DNA of 64,000 bases from Opitutia bacterium (GCA_004558035.1 SFEJ01000004.1:83033-147032); one strand, 5' to 3'. Shown: positions 33,367-44,100, counted from the stretch's first letter. Numbers and translations are program-made. Notes: generated by a model not told the origin, from the sequence alone.

Positions 33367-34680
33367 ATGTTCTCCAACGGAAATCGCCTCGAGCGCCAAC
33401 TGAAGCCGACGGACCTGCGCGGCATTCTGAAATACGTGCCGATGTTCCGCGACCACACCTTCGTCATCGCGATCGACGGCAGCATCGTCGAGCACGAGAA
33501 TTTCCAGAACCTCATTCTGGACATCGCGGTGCTGCGCAGCCTGAACATCAACGTCGTCATCGTGCACGGCATCGGCAAGCAGCTGCGCGACATGGCGAAG
33601 GCGCAGCGCAGGACGCTCAGCGACGTCTACGGCGAAGGCGTGACGGACGACACGACGATGGCGCTCGCGCGCGAGGCGGTCGGCATCGTCTCGCAGAGCA
33701 TCATCGAGGGGCTCACGCACGCGAACCTGAAATGCGCGATCACGAACGCCGTGCGCGCGACGCAAGTCGGCGTGCTCGACGGCGTGGACCAGAAGCTCAC
33801 CGGCAAGGTCGAAAAGATCGACGCGGCGCTGATCCGCAGCCTGCTCGCGCAGGACATCATTCCGCTCGTCTCGCCGATTCTGTGCGACCGCAACGGCGTC
33901 TCGCTGCGCGCGAACAGCGATTCCGTCGCCGCGGATCTGGCGATTGCGCTCGGCGCGTCCAAGCTGATCTACCTGACGCCGTTCCCGGGGCTCGTCATCG
34001 ACGGCGACCTGAAGGTGAACCTGAACCTGCAGGATCTCGTCGCGGAGCTGAAGCGCAAGTCCGTGACGATCGAAGAACGTCTGCGCGGGAAGGCGCATTT
34101 CGCGATTCACGCGCTCGAGAACGGGACGCAGCGCGCGCACATTCTCGACGGGCGCACGAACGGCGGCCTCCTCGCCGAAATCTTCGATAAGGTCGGCACG
34201 GGATCGATGATTCACGCGAACGACTACGACTCGATCCGCCCGGCGAAGAAAAAGGACGCGCCCGCGATCTACGCGATCACGAAGAACGCCGTGCAGAAGA
34301 AGAGCCTCGTCCAGCGCACGCACGCGCACATCGAGGCGCACACCGAGGACTATTTCGTGTACGAAATCGACGGCAGCATCATCGGCTGCGCCTGCCTGCG
34401 CAAGTTCGACGACATGCCGGGCACGCTCGAAGTCTGCAGCGTTTACGTGCAGCCGTTCTACCAGAACCGCGGCGTCGGCAGAAAGCTGCTCGCCTACGCG
34501 GAATTTCTCGCGCGGGAACGCGGCGCGAAGTCGCTGATCACGTTCACGACGCAGACCTACGGATTCTTCCGCAGCGTGTGCGATTTCGAGGATGCCGCGC
34601 CGGAGGCGATCCCGCCGTCGCGCCTCGAGGAGATCCGCACCAACGGGCGCAACTCCAAGGCGCTCGTCAAAAAGCTCTGA
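33367..34680 (+). CDS. argA: Amino-acid N-acetyltransferase (N-acetylglutamate synthase, ArgA type)
   Basis: A 437-residue two-domain enzyme. An amino-acid kinase-like domain (about 1-285, with VIVHGIGKQL and IYLTPFPGLVIDG) is followed by a GNAT acetyltransferase domain (about 300-430) with YVQPFYQNRGVGRKLLAY, the acetyl-CoA loop. It acetylates glutamate with acetyl-CoA, the first step of arginine synthesis. The kinase-like part is regulatory and normally binds arginine. Length matches ArgA. Confidence 0.9.
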   Translation: MFSNGNRLERQLKPTDLRGILKYVPMFRDHTFVIAIDGSIVEHENFQNLILDIAVLRSLNINVVIVHGIGKQLRDMAKAQRRTLSDVYGEGVTDDTTMALAREAVGIVSQSIIEGLTHANLKCAITNAVRATQVGVLDGVDQKLTGKVEKIDAALIRSLLAQDIIPLVSPILCDRNGVSLRANSDSVAADLAIALGASKLIYLTPFPGLVIDGDLKVNLNLQDLVAELKRKSVTIEERLRGKAHFAIHALENGTQRAHILDGRTNGGLLAEIFDKVGTGSMIHANDYDSIRPAKKKDAPAIYAITKNAVQKKSLVQRTHAHIEAHTEDYFVYEIDGSIIGCACLRKFDDMPGTLEVCSVYVQPFYQNRGVGRKLLAYAEFLARERGAKSLITFTTQTYGFFRSVCDFEDAAPEAIPPSRLEEIRTNGRNSKALVKKL

Positions 34681-34731
34681 CGCCGCGCGCGCGCCGCTCC
34701 TTTCAACCTCAAACCCGAAATCCCCCGAATC

Positions 34732-35472
34732 ATGAAAATGAAAAAACTGTTTTCCGCATTGCTGATCTTCGCGGTCGCGCTGGGCGTTCCCGCGTTCGCC
34801 GCGCCCAAAAAGGGAGCCGCCGCCGCGGACGAGACCTCGCCCGGGCTCTGGACGAAGCAGACGAAAGTCTATCTCGGCAAGACCGTGTCCACCTACGTCG
34901 CCGACGTCGGCGCCGCGGGCTACGCGACGAGCGACGCGCCCTTCGTCGTCGTCCCGATCGAGACCGCGACCGAGAAGAACGACAAGAACGGCAAGATCTA
35001 CGCGCTCATTCCCTTCGGAGCCTTCGAGGGCTTCGCCGACGCCTACGCGCCGCAGCGCGAAGCCGGCGGGAGCGCCTTCGGCAAGCGCGCCGTGCTGAAA
35101 AAAATTTCCGGCGTCTTCGCGATTCACAAAAAGGAACCCGTCCTGCTCGTCGGCGTTCCCGCCGCCAAGCTCGCGAACGCTCCCGCGGCTTCCGCGCTGC
35201 TCGAAAAGCAGCTCGCGGCGGACGCGGAAAATTCCGGCGCGAACGCGGCGTCCCGTCCCGGCTACGTGAAAAAGATCTTCAGCGTCGGCGCCGTCGGCAA
35301 AAACGCCAAGCTCAAGACGGAATTCAATCGCCTCGTCGGCCTCTACAACAAGGACAAAAAAGGCGCGGACAAGATGAAGCCCGACCAGATGCGCGCCGTG
35401 CTCGAAGACGACGGCGATCCCTACACGGTTTTCGACGAAGCCAAGAAAATCGAGTGGGAAATCCGCAAATGA
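34732..35472 (+). CDS. Secreted protein of unknown function
   Basis: A 246-residue protein with a signal peptide (KKLFSALLIFAVALGVPAFA) and a Lys-rich mature part. No catalytic motif is visible. Two similar hydrophobic stretches (KIYALIPFGAFEGFADAYA; EPVLLVGVPAAKLANA) suggest a small beta-rich fold. It starts 51 bp after argA and ends 13 bp before thyA. Confidence 0.55.
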   Translation: MKMKKLFSALLIFAVALGVPAFAAPKKGAAAADETSPGLWTKQTKVYLGKTVSTYVADVGAAGYATSDAPFVVVPIETATEKNDKNGKIYALIPFGAFEGFADAYAPQREAGGSAFGKRAVLKKISGVFAIHKKEPVLLVGVPAAKLANAPAASALLEKQLAADAENSGANAASRPGYVKKIFSVGAVGKNAKLKTEFNRLVGLYNKDKKGADKMKPDQMRAVLEDDGDPYTVFDEAKKIEWEIRK

Positions 35473-35485
35473 CCGCCGCCGCCCG

Positions 35486-36331
35486 ATGAAAGCCTACCTC
35501 GACCTGCTCCGCCGCGTGCTCGAAACCGGCGAGGACCGCGCCGACCGCACCGGCGTCGGCACGCGCGGCATTTTCGGCGCGCAGCTCCGCTTCGACCTCT
35601 CGAAGGGATTCCCGCTCGTCACCACGAAGAAAGTCCACACGCGCTCGATCATCCAGGAGCTGTTCTGGTTCCTCGGCGGGCACACGGACAACGCGTGGCT
35701 GCGCGAGCGCGGCGTCACGATCTGGGACGAATGGAGCACCGCCGAGCAGTGCGCGCGCTTCGGCCGCCGCGAGGGCGATCTCGGGCCGATCTACGGCCAC
35801 CAGTGGCGCAACTTCGGCGCGACGAAAAACGCCGACGGCTCCTACGCGCGCGACGGCGTCGATCAGATTTCCGCGCTCGTCGCCGAAATCCGCCGCAATC
35901 CCGCGTCGCGCCGCCTCATCGTCACGGGCTGGAATCCCGCCGAGGCGGACAAGGTCGCGCTCCCGCCGTGCCACACGCTGTTTCAGTTCCACGTCGGCGG
36001 GAACGGCCGGCTCAGCTGCCAGCTCTACCAGCGCAGCGCGGACCTGTTTCTCGGCGTGCCTTTCAACATCGCGAGCTACGCGCTGCTCACGCACATGATC
36101 GCGCAGGTCTGCGGGCTCGGCGTCGGCGACTTCGTCCACACCTTCGGCGACGCGCACATCTACAAAAACCATTTCGAGCAGGTGAAGCTCCAGCTTTCCC
36201 GCGAGCCGCGCGCGCTCCCGACGCTCCGCCTCAATCCCGACGTGACCGACCTTTTCGCGTTCCGCTTCGAGGACGTCGCGATCGAGAACTACGACCCGCA
36301 TCCCGGCATCAAGGCGCCGGTGGCGGTCTGA
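35486..36331 (+). CDS. thyA: Thymidylate synthase
   Basis: A 281-residue ThyA. The active-site LPPCHTLFQFHV holds the nucleophilic Cys, and RSIIQELFWFLGGHTD, YGHQWRNFG and QRSADLFLGVPFNIASY are standard. It methylates dUMP using methylene-THF and yields dihydrofolate, which the folA product encoded 128 bp downstream recycles. Length is normal. The thyA-folA gap is filled by repeat element E. Confidence 0.96.
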   Translation: MKAYLDLLRRVLETGEDRADRTGVGTRGIFGAQLRFDLSKGFPLVTTKKVHTRSIIQELFWFLGGHTDNAWLRERGVTIWDEWSTAEQCARFGRREGDLGPIYGHQWRNFGATKNADGSYARDGVDQISALVAEIRRNPASRRLIVTGWNPAEADKVALPPCHTLFQFHVGGNGRLSCQLYQRSADLFLGVPFNIASYALLTHMIAQVCGLGVGDFVHTFGDAHIYKNHFEQVKLQLSREPRALPTLRLNPDVTDLFAFRFEDVAIENYDPHPGIKAPVAV

Positions 36332-36336
36332 GCGGC

Positions 36337-36442
36337 GAACAGTGAACAACGGATAATGAATAATTCTGTGCACACGGCTTCGCCGAAAGGATTTTTCCGC
36401 TGAAGACGCACTGCGTTATTCATTGTTCATTATCAACTATCA
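36337..36442. repeat. Inverted heptamer-arm intergenic element (copy E)
   Basis: Left units GAACAGT, GAACAAC, GGATAAT and GAATAAT (36337-36364) oppose right units GTTATTC, ATTGTTC, ATTATCA and ACTATCA (36415-36442). The spacer contains GGCTTCGCCGAAAGGATTT, the inverse of the AAATCCTTTCGG core of copy C. It separates thyA from folA and ends 16 bp before the folA ATG. Confidence 0.8.
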
Positions 36443-36458
36443 GTTTTTTTTCGAAAAA

Positions 36459-36962
36459 ATGATTTCCCCGTCGTCCCTTCCCCGCCGTCCGCTCGCCGCG
36501 ATCGCGGCGATGGCGAAAAACCGCGTCATCGGGCGCGGGAACGCCATTCCGTGGCGCATTCCCGAGGACTTCCGCTTCTTCAAGGCGACGACGATGGGCG
36601 GCATTCTGCTCATGGGGCGCAGGACGTTCGAGTCCATCGGGCGGCCGCTTCCGGGGCGCGTCACCGTCGTGCTCTCGCGCGCGGGAACGCTGCCCGCGGG
36701 AACGCCGCCTTCGGAAAATCTCCGCGCGATACGCGACCTTTCCGAGCTCGACGCGATTGCGCCCGAGCGCAAAGTCTTCGTCGCCGGCGGCGCGGAAATC
36801 TACCGTTGGCTCCTGCCGCGCTGCGCCGAGCTCTTTCTGACGACCGTGGACGCCGAGCCCGAGGGCGACGCGTTTTTCCCGCCCTTCGAAAACCTCTTCG
36901 ACGCGGGAACGGAGCTCCTCCGCGGCGAAAATTTCGTCGTCAGAAGGCACCGCCGCGTTTAA
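36459..36962 (+). CDS. folA: Dihydrofolate reductase
   Basis: A 167-residue DHFR starting at the ATG at 36459. LAAIAAMAKNRVIGRGNAIPWRIPEDF, read in two parts, is the family N-terminus with the catalytic loop. LLMGRRTFESIGRPLPGR and FVAGGAEIYRWLLP are the NADPH-binding parts. It reduces dihydrofolate produced by ThyA. The reading frame extends upstream into repeat E, which is not coding. No clear ribosome site precedes the ATG, perhaps because the repeat inserted there. Confidence 0.92.
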   Translation: MISPSSLPRRPLAAIAAMAKNRVIGRGNAIPWRIPEDFRFFKATTMGGILLMGRRTFESIGRPLPGRVTVVLSRAGTLPAGTPPSENLRAIRDLSELDAIAPERKVFVAGGAEIYRWLLPRCAELFLTTVDAEPEGDAFFPPFENLFDAGTELLRGENFVVRRHRRV

Positions 36963-36983
36963 TGTGGCGGTTTTCGCATTTTC

Positions 36984-39002
36984 ATGGATCCGATCGTCGA
37001 ATTTTCACCGCAGTTCGAGAGCGATTTTCTTCACGGGAAATTCCTGCTCCGCATCCGCCGTCTGTTCACGCTCGCGCTGGCGGGCGCCTTCGGTTTCGCG
37101 TTCGTCGCCGACGGCGATCCGCGCTTCCTGCCGTTCGCTCTGGCGGCGGCGTGTCTCGCGCTCGCCTGCGAATCGCTGAGCTTCGCGAAGCGCGCGGGAA
37201 CGGGCTCGCCGCTCGCGCTGGGCTTCCTCGCGTTCGCGCCGTGGTTCGCGTTTCTCGCGGCGGAATACTTCTTCTTCCCGGCGCGTCCCGCGTCCGTCGC
37301 GTTCGCGGCGGCGAAGGCGCTTCCGGCGCTCGCGCTCTTCGCGGTCGCGCAGCAGCAGAGCCGCGGGAACGGCAGCCAGTCGCGCCTGCTCGCGTGGACG
37401 CTCGGCCTGCTGACGGCGGGAACGCTCGTCGGCATCGCGCGGAAGATCGGCGGGAGCGCCGACTTTTCCGGGCGACTGACGGCGGACCTGCTCGCGGGAC
37501 TTTTCCCCGACGTCGCCGACGCCGGCGCGACGTTCATTCTGATGTTCTTCACGGCGGCGGCGCTCGCGACGCAGCCCGTCGAAGACCGCGACGAGCGCGC
37601 CAAGCGGCTCTTTCCCGCGCTCGCGGGGCTGCTCGTGCTCGGGCTGATTTTTCTCACGCGCGACACGGCGGTCTGGCTCGCCTTTCTCGTCGGCGCGCTC
37701 GCGGCGGCGACGCTTTCCGTCCGCAAAAAGACGCGCCGTTTCGCCGCGGCGGTCGCCCTCGTCTGCGCCGCCGTCGTCACGCCGATCTTCACGCGGACGC
37801 ATTTCAGCCCGCCCGCCGAAATCGCGCGCGCGCTCAGCACTGAAATCGCGGGAACGCGCGAAGCGTTTTCGCCGACGGAGTTCCCGAAGCGCGCCTGGAA
37901 AATCTTCACGGAAAACCCCGCGCTCGGCTCGGGCACGGGAACGTTCACGGACGCCTTCCGCGCGGGCGCTCCCGCGCAGTGGCAGACGCGCCCGGAAACG
38001 GCGAACAATCTTTACCTGACGACGCTCGCCGAAAACGGGCTCGTCGGCGCGCTCGCGCTTTTCCTGCCCGCGGGACTGCTGCTCGTCCGCGCCGTCCGCC
38101 GCTGCGCCGCGATTCCGCTCGAACGCGGCAGGCACGACGAGACCGGCGCGGGGCGGCACGCGCGCCTGCTCGTCGCGCAGTCGCTCGGCGGCGTCGTCGG
38201 CGTGCTCGCGCTCTTCGCGATGAGCCGTCCGGATTCCGCGCTGACGCCGCTGCTCGGGCTCGCCGTGCTCGGCGGCGTGCTGCTGCACGAAACCGGCGGC
38301 GCCCGACTCAACCGCGTTCCCGCGTGGACGCCGCGAAAAATCTCCGCGGCGTTCGCGGCGGCGGTTCTCGTTCCCGCTGCGGTTTTCGCGCTCGCGTTCC
38401 CGACGCTCCACGGCGCCGCGCAGCGCGAAATCGGCGAACGCGCCCTCGCGCCCTTCCTGCGCGACGTTTACGTCGCCGAAGACGCCGCCTCCTCCGCGGC
38501 CGCGCTCCCGCCGGAAGCCGAGCGCGCCTTGTTCCGCGCCGTCTCCGCGCGCGCCGACGACGCGGACGCCTGGCTCGCCCTCACGCGGCTGTACGCGCTT
38601 TCCGCATACAACGAACCGAACGCCGCGGCGACGTTCGCGCGGGCCATGGAGCTGACGGCGGAAAACGCCTGCGCCGCCGCGCCCGGCTCGCCCGAGGCGC
38701 ATCTCGGCAAGGCGGTCGCGCAGATTCTTCTCGAGAAAAAGGCGGAGGCGCGCGCCTCGCTCGCCCGCGCGGAAGCCCTCGCGCCGCAGGATCTGCCGCT
38801 GCTTTTCCAGATCGCCGAAGCCGACCGCGCGCTCGACGGCGCGACCGAAAATTCCTTCCGCATCGCGGAAAAGCTCGACAAGACCGCGCCCAACGCCGCG
38901 CGCGTCCGCCAGCTCAATTCCGTCATTCACATCATCCGCGGCGAAAACGGAGCGCGCCCCGACGACGCGGCGCAGCCCGACCGCAGTCTCTTCGAATTTT
39001 AA
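36984..39002 (+). CDS. O-antigen ligase-like membrane protein with C-terminal helical repeats
   Basis: A 672-residue protein. The first ~470 residues hold about twelve hydrophobic helices with a periplasmic loop containing NPALGSGTGTFTDAF and ETANNLYLTTLAENGLVG, the pattern of the Wzy/WaaL (O-antigen ligase) superfamily. The C-terminal 200 residues are soluble, Ala-rich and TPR-like. It probably joins or polymerises a surface glycan on lipid carriers, but the target is unknown. It is encoded with the small membrane protein and hemCD in a tight plus-strand run. Confidence 0.75.
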   Translation: MDPIVEFSPQFESDFLHGKFLLRIRRLFTLALAGAFGFAFVADGDPRFLPFALAAACLALACESLSFAKRAGTGSPLALGFLAFAPWFAFLAAEYFFFPARPASVAFAAAKALPALALFAVAQQQSRGNGSQSRLLAWTLGLLTAGTLVGIARKIGGSADFSGRLTADLLAGLFPDVADAGATFILMFFTAAALATQPVEDRDERAKRLFPALAGLLVLGLIFLTRDTAVWLAFLVGALAAATLSVRKKTRRFAAAVALVCAAVVTPIFTRTHFSPPAEIARALSTEIAGTREAFSPTEFPKRAWKIFTENPALGSGTGTFTDAFRAGAPAQWQTRPETANNLYLTTLAENGLVGALALFLPAGLLLVRAVRRCAAIPLERGRHDETGAGRHARLLVAQSLGGVVGVLALFAMSRPDSALTPLLGLAVLGGVLLHETGGARLNRVPAWTPRKISAAFAAAVLVPAAVFALAFPTLHGAAQREIGERALAPFLRDVYVAEDAASSAAALPPEAERALFRAVSARADDADAWLALTRLYALSAYNEPNAAATFARAMELTAENACAAAPGSPEAHLGKAVAQILLEKKAEARASLARAEALAPQDLPLLFQIAEADRALDGATENSFRIAEKLDKTAPNAARVRQLNSVIHIIRGENGARPDDAAQPDRSLFEF

Positions 39003-39017
39003 GCATTCCGATTTTCC

Positions 39018-39287
39018 ATGGACGAACGCAAACGCCTTTTTCTGAAAATCCGACTCCGCGTCGCGGCGAAGACCTACGGCGCGATCGCGCTGCTGCTCGC
39101 GCTTTTCGCGGGAATCGCCGCCGCGGAAATCGCGCTGACGGAAAACCGCGGCGACGCGCGGGACGCCGTCCGGAACGCGATGCGCGCCCGCGACGACGGC
39201 GAGGACGCGGCGACGAAGCTGCTCCCGACGCTGCCGTTCGCGGAGAATCCGGACTTCACCGACTTCAGAAACGGACGCCGCTCATGA
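39018..39287 (+). CDS. Small single-pass membrane protein
   Basis: An 89-residue protein with one membrane helix (AKTYGAIALLLALFAGIAAA) and a charged tail. Its stop codon overlaps the hemC start (ATGA), so translation is probably coupled. Not recognised. Confidence 0.6.
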   Translation: MDERKRLFLKIRLRVAAKTYGAIALLLALFAGIAAAEIALTENRGDARDAVRNAMRARDDGEDAATKLLPTLPFAENPDFTDFRNGRRS

Positions 39288-40150
39288 ACGCTCCCGCGAC
39301 GATCGTTCTCGGCACGCGCGGCAGCCCGCTCGCGCTCGCGCAGGCGGAACTCGCCCGGGCGGAACTCGCCCGCGTCTTTCCCGGCGCGGAAATCCGTATC
39401 CGGAAATTCACGACACAGGGCGACAGACGCCTCGAATGGTCGCTCGAAAAGACGGGCGGCAAAGGGCTTTTCACGAGCGAGCTCGAGGAGGCGCTGCTCG
39501 CCGGGGAAATCGATCTCGCCGTGCACAGCGGCAAGGATCTGCCGACGGAGACGCGCGCCGGGCTCGCGCTCGCGGGCTGTCTGAAACGCGCGCGCGCCAA
39601 CGACGTGCTCGTCGTCCGCGAAGGCGTCTCCGTTCCCGAGCGCGTCGCCACGGGATCGCCGCGCCGCCGCGCCCAGGCCGCGAAGATTTTCCCCGAAGCC
39701 GCGTTTTCCGAGCTGCGCGGGAACGTCAGCACGCGCCTGCGCAAAATCGCCGACGGCGAAGCGGACGCCACGTTCCTCGCCGCCGCCGGGCTCGCGCGGC
39801 TCGGCGTCTCCGCGTTCCCGGGGCTGATCTTCCGCGAAATGCCGCTCGAGCTCATCGTTCCCGCCGCCGCGCAGGCCGCGATCGCCCTGCAGTGCCGCGA
39901 AGCGGACGCCGCGAAATTCGCCGCCGCGGGCGACGCCGAGACGACGCACGCCGTGAACGTCGAACGCGCCTTCCTGAGCGCCCTCGGCGAAGGCTGCCAC
40001 ACCGCGTTCGCCGCGCACTTCGACGGCGGGCGCATCCTGCTCTTCCGCGAAGACGTCGGCTTCGTCGCCCGCAGGACCGCGTTCCCGCGCGAACCCGATG
40101 CGCTCGCGCGGCGCGTCTCGCAGATCCTTTCCGAAATTTTTTCCGCATGA
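39284..40150 (+). CDS. hemC: Hydroxymethylbilane synthase
   Basis: A 288-residue enzyme (MNAPATIVLGTRGSPLALAQ). It joins four porphobilinogens into hydroxymethylbilane. The Cys in ALGEGCHTAFAAH (about residue 242) holds the dipyrromethane cofactor, and KDLPTE and GNVSTRLRKI are conserved binding segments. It is slightly short at the C-terminus compared with the usual 300-315. It overlaps both neighbours by 4 nt. Confidence 0.93.
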   Translation: MNAPATIVLGTRGSPLALAQAELARAELARVFPGAEIRIRKFTTQGDRRLEWSLEKTGGKGLFTSELEEALLAGEIDLAVHSGKDLPTETRAGLALAGCLKRARANDVLVVREGVSVPERVATGSPRRRAQAAKIFPEAAFSELRGNVSTRLRKIADGEADATFLAAAGLARLGVSAFPGLIFREMPLELIVPAAAQAAIALQCREADAAKFAAAGDAETTHAVNVERAFLSALGEGCHTAFAAHFDGGRILLFREDVGFVARRTAFPREPDALARRVSQILSEIFSA

Positions 40151-40953
40151 AAAACGATTCCGAAAAATCCAAGTCTCTCAAAGGCAGACGCGTCGTCGTC
40201 ACGCGCCCGAAGGAACAGAGCGCGGAGCTCCGCGACCTGCTCGCCTCCCACGGCGCGGACGTGCTCGAAATGCCGCTCATCGAAATCCGCTTCGGCGGCG
40301 ACGAGGAGCTCATTCCCGAAATTCTCGCGGGCTTCGGCGAATACGACTGGCTCGTCTTCACGAGCGCGAACGGCGTGCGCGGCTTCTTCCGGCACTTTTT
40401 CGCGCGCTACAAAGACCTGCGCTCGCTCGGCCCGTGCCGCATCGCCTGCGTCGGTCCCGCCACGGCGCGCGCCGTCGAGGAGCTCCACCTCGAAGTGGAC
40501 TGTCTCCCGGAAACGCACACGGGCGACGCGCTCGCGGAAAAACTCCTCGCCGAACACGGCATCGAAAACCTCAAGATCTGCGTCGTCACGGGCAACCGCA
40601 ATCCCGACGCGCTCCCGAAAAAGCTCGAGGAAATCGGCCGCGCGATCGTGGACACGTTCCCGGTGTACGCGACGGAGGACGCGGACCTTTCCGAGCACCC
40701 GTCCGCGCGCGCGTTCCGCGAAAAGGGCGCGGACGCGATCGTCTTCGCGAGCGGCTCGGCGGTGAAGTCGTTCCTTTCGCAGGCGGCGGCGCTGAAGCTC
40801 GAAGCCGCCGCGACGCGCCCGCGCGTCGTCGCCATCGGCGAGCCGACCGCATCGACGCTCCGCGCCTCGGGCATTCCCGTCGCGGGAACGGCGCGCGCCG
40901 CCACCCCCGCCGCCGTCCTCGAAGCCCTCATCGACGCCCTGAACGCCGACTGA
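40147..40953 (+). CDS. hemD: Uroporphyrinogen-III synthase
   Basis: A 268-residue protein starting at the ATG overlapping the hemC stop. RRVVVTRPKEQSAELRDLL, YDWLVFTSANGVRGFF, CVGPATARAV and DAIVFASGSAVKSFL are the usual (weak) HemD marks. It cyclises and inverts ring D of hydroxymethylbilane to uroporphyrinogen III. The position directly after hemC supports the call. A hairpin terminator follows. Confidence 0.9.
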   Translation: MKNDSEKSKSLKGRRVVVTRPKEQSAELRDLLASHGADVLEMPLIEIRFGGDEELIPEILAGFGEYDWLVFTSANGVRGFFRHFFARYKDLRSLGPCRIACVGPATARAVEELHLEVDCLPETHTGDALAEKLLAEHGIENLKICVVTGNRNPDALPKKLEEIGRAIVDTFPVYATEDADLSEHPSARAFREKGADAIVFASGSAVKSFLSQAAALKLEAAATRPRVVAIGEPTASTLRASGIPVAGTARAATPAAVLEALIDALNAD

Positions 40954-40984
40954 GCGTTCCCGCGTTTCGATACTCTTAAAAACA

Positions 40985-41022
40985 AAAAATCCCGCCTCGT
41001 CCTCCGACGAAGCGGGATTTTT
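40985..41022. terminator. Bidirectional terminator between hemD and the helicase gene
   Basis: AAAAATCCCGC and GCGGGATTTTT frame an inner stem (TCGTC/GACGA). It lies between the convergent ends of hemD (plus) and the helicase gene (minus) and can serve both. Confidence 0.88.
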
Positions 41023-41102
41023 CGCGAAGAAAAGTTTGTTTCCGCGGATTTCGAGGAAGCGACTGGAAAGATCGCTTCTCCGAAAAGAAAACTTCCTTTG
41101 AC

Positions 41103-44100
41103 TCAGCGGTCTTCTTCGGGTTTCGGCGAAGGGCTTTCCGCGGGAACGGCGACGAGCGCCGTGCTTTCGCGGCAGAGCTTCTTCAGGCGTTTTTCGAGCT
41201 CGTCGAGGCAGCGCTTCGGCGTCAGCCAGCGGTCCGCGATCCGCGCGCGCAGCAGGTTCCAGCCGAGCCCGCGGAGCACGTCTTCGCGCAGGATTTCGCG
41301 GTCGCGCACGGCGGCGGGAGCGCGGCGCCCCGAGCCGTCGCAGAGAACGCCCGCGACGAACGCGTCCGGATTCGCGGGATCGACGACGGCGACGTCCACG
41401 CGGACGCCGGAAACGCCGACGTCGCGCACGCAGTTCCAGCCGCGTTTCCGCAGTCCTTCCGCGAGGGCGTCCTCGACGCGTTCGCGGGAACGCGGCTCCG
41501 CGGCGGCGTCCTTTCCGCCCGCGTCGGGCGCGGGTTTCGCCCCGGCGCCGGCGGGAATTCCCTCGGACGCGAAGCGCAGGAACTCGCGCAGATCCGCCGC
41601 GCCCGCGCTTCCGGACGTGATTTCGCCCGGCCGCATCGACGTGAAGACGCGCATGCCGGCGCGCGCGCGCGTGATCGCGACGTTGAGCCGGCGCTCTCCC
41701 CCGCCCTGATTCACGGGACCGAAATTCTGCGCCACCTCCGCGGGAGCGCCGTCGGCGCGTTCCTTCGCGGGGCCGTAAGTCGTCGAGAAATAAATCACGC
41801 CGCGCTCGTCGCCCTGCACGTTTTCGAGATTCTTGACGAAGACGGGTTCGGCGACTTCCTCGGAAAAATACCTGCGGATTTCCGGATTCGCCTCCTGCGC
41901 GTCCTCGAGCAGCTTTTCGATGAGCGTCTGCTGCTTTTCGTTGAAGGTGACGACGCCGACGCTCGAAAATTCGTCGTACGTGAAGCCCGGGCGCGAAAGG
42001 TCGGCGACGATCCGCTCGACGAGCGCGCGCGCCTCGACGGGATTCGTGCTCTTGGCGTAAACGCCCTTTTCGACGAAGACGCATTCGAGCGCGCGGTCGC
42101 GCGTGCGCGGCGCCGGGAACGTGGCGAGCTCGCCGCCGTAGTAGCGGCCGTTCGAAAACGCGATGAGCGATTCCGCGCGGGAACGGTAGTGCCACGAAAG
42201 CTTCATCGCGGGAACGCCGCAGTTCCTGCATTCGTCGAGGACGCTTTCCGCGTCGGGAACGCCCTCGCCCGCCTCCGCCGCCTTTTCGGCGCGGGAGAAG
42301 AAGCTCGTCGGCGGCAGCTGCTTCGGGTCGCCGACCACGACGGCGCTCCTGCCGCGCGCGAGCGCGCCGACCGCGTCCCAGGCGCAGATCTGCGAGGCTT
42401 CGTCGAAGACGACGAGGTCGAACGGATCCGCCTCCGCGTCCAGATACGTGGCGACGGAAAGCGGGCTCGCGAGCATGCAGGGCTTGAGCAGGAAGCGCAG
42501 GCGCGGCGTCTTTCCGAAGAACTGCCGCAGCGACTGGTGGCGCTTTCTGTTGATTTCGGCGCGCGCCGCCGCCAGCTCTTCGACGAGCTCCGCGCCGAAG
42601 ACGCCGCGGGCGCGGGCGATCAGGCGCGCGCGCACGGCCTTCGCGGAAAGCCGGCGCAGGGCGTCGTCCGCCGCGCAGAATTTTTCGAGCAGCGCGCGCT
42701 GGTTCGCCGCGGAAGTCTCCTTCAGCGCGGGATCGGCGTCGAAAACCGCCTCCGCCCAGCGGCGGCAGTAATTGGTCTCGAAGACGCGTTCGACGGCGTC
42801 CGCGGCGAGGCTTCCGTCGCGCAGCGCGGCGGCGAACGCCGCCATGCCGTTGTCGGAGGCGCGCTTGGCGGCGGCGTTCCATTCGCAGACGGATTTCCAG
42901 AACTCGCGCGCGTCGAGCGCCTCTTCGGCGAAGGCGCGCGCGCTTTCCGCCGAGGCGAGCGCGGTCTCGGGAAGCGGCGCGGCGAAGCGCTCTTCGAGCG
43001 CGGCACGGGCGGCGGCGAAAGCGTCTTCGGCGGCGTTCACGTCGTCGAGCGCCTTTTCCGCGGCGCCGCCGGGCGCGCAGACGTTCCCGCGGAACGCGGC
43101 CTCGACCGCGGCACGGAACGCCGCGCGCGCGTCGGGCGCGAGCGTTTCGGCGGCGGAATCGACGGCGGCGCGGGCGGCATCGAGCGCGTCGAGCCGCGGG
43201 AGCGCGCCGCAGTCGGACAAATCCTTTTTGAGCAGCGACGGGAACGCGTCCGCGAGCGCGGAGAACTTTTCGGCGAACTCGCGCTTCTTGTCGCGCAGCG
43301 CGACGAGGTTGCCGAGATCGACGCGCGGATCCTCCGGCGATTTTTCCGAGCCGCCGGCGAGCACGCGCAGCGCGCGGACGACCTTGCGCTGCTTGAGCCA
43401 GCGCGGGAGCGCCCACGAAATCTTCGATTCGTCCCAGAGGCGGAGCAGCGCGTCGAGCTCGGGCGCGTCCGTCGCCGTCGCTGGGTAGGGCAGCGAAAGC
43501 AGCCCGCGGTGCGTCGCGCAGGTTTCGGAGAGCTTCGCGGCGTCGCGCAGGGCGGCGAGATTTTTCGCGCCGTCCGCGCCGAAGACGAGCGTTCCCGCGT
43601 CCGCTTCGCCGCGCACGGCGATCAGCGCCGCGACGAGGCCGCGCAGCGCGCGCAGACGCTCCCGCGGGAGCGGCGCCTCGCCCGCGAAATCCGCGAGCCG
43701 CGCCGCCGAGAGAAACGCGTCCGCGCGCGCGCCGAGCTCGCGCGCCCTGTCCGCGAAGGCGCCGGCGGCGGCTTCCGCCGCGCGCTGAAATTCCATGGAC
43801 CAGACGCGCGCGGCGACGCTTCCCGCGGCGCCCGAGAGCTTTTCGCCCGCGGCGTCGAAAGTCCTGCCCAGCTCCCTCGCGATGTCCTGCTTCTTGCGGC
43901 GGTTGCCTTCCGTCGCGTCCACGGGATTTTTCCAGGAAAGCTCGATCTTCGGGTCGTTCTCGCGGCAGCAGACGACGCCGATCGCCTCCGCGAACGAAAG
44001 CCCGTTTCTGCGCCTGTCGTGGAGCGCCTTCGAGATCCGCGAGAACGCGACGCGCAGCCCGCCGATTTCCGCGGCGGCGGCGAGGCGGCGTTTTTCGGGA

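Noticed and set aside
36423..36458. Upstream extension of folA
   Set aside because: It reads through the right arm of repeat E; DHFR begins at 36459.
39265..43416. Minus-strand open frame spanning hemC-hemD and the helicase
   Set aside because: Low-complexity Arg/Ala translation crossing real genes and a terminator; no domain is seen.
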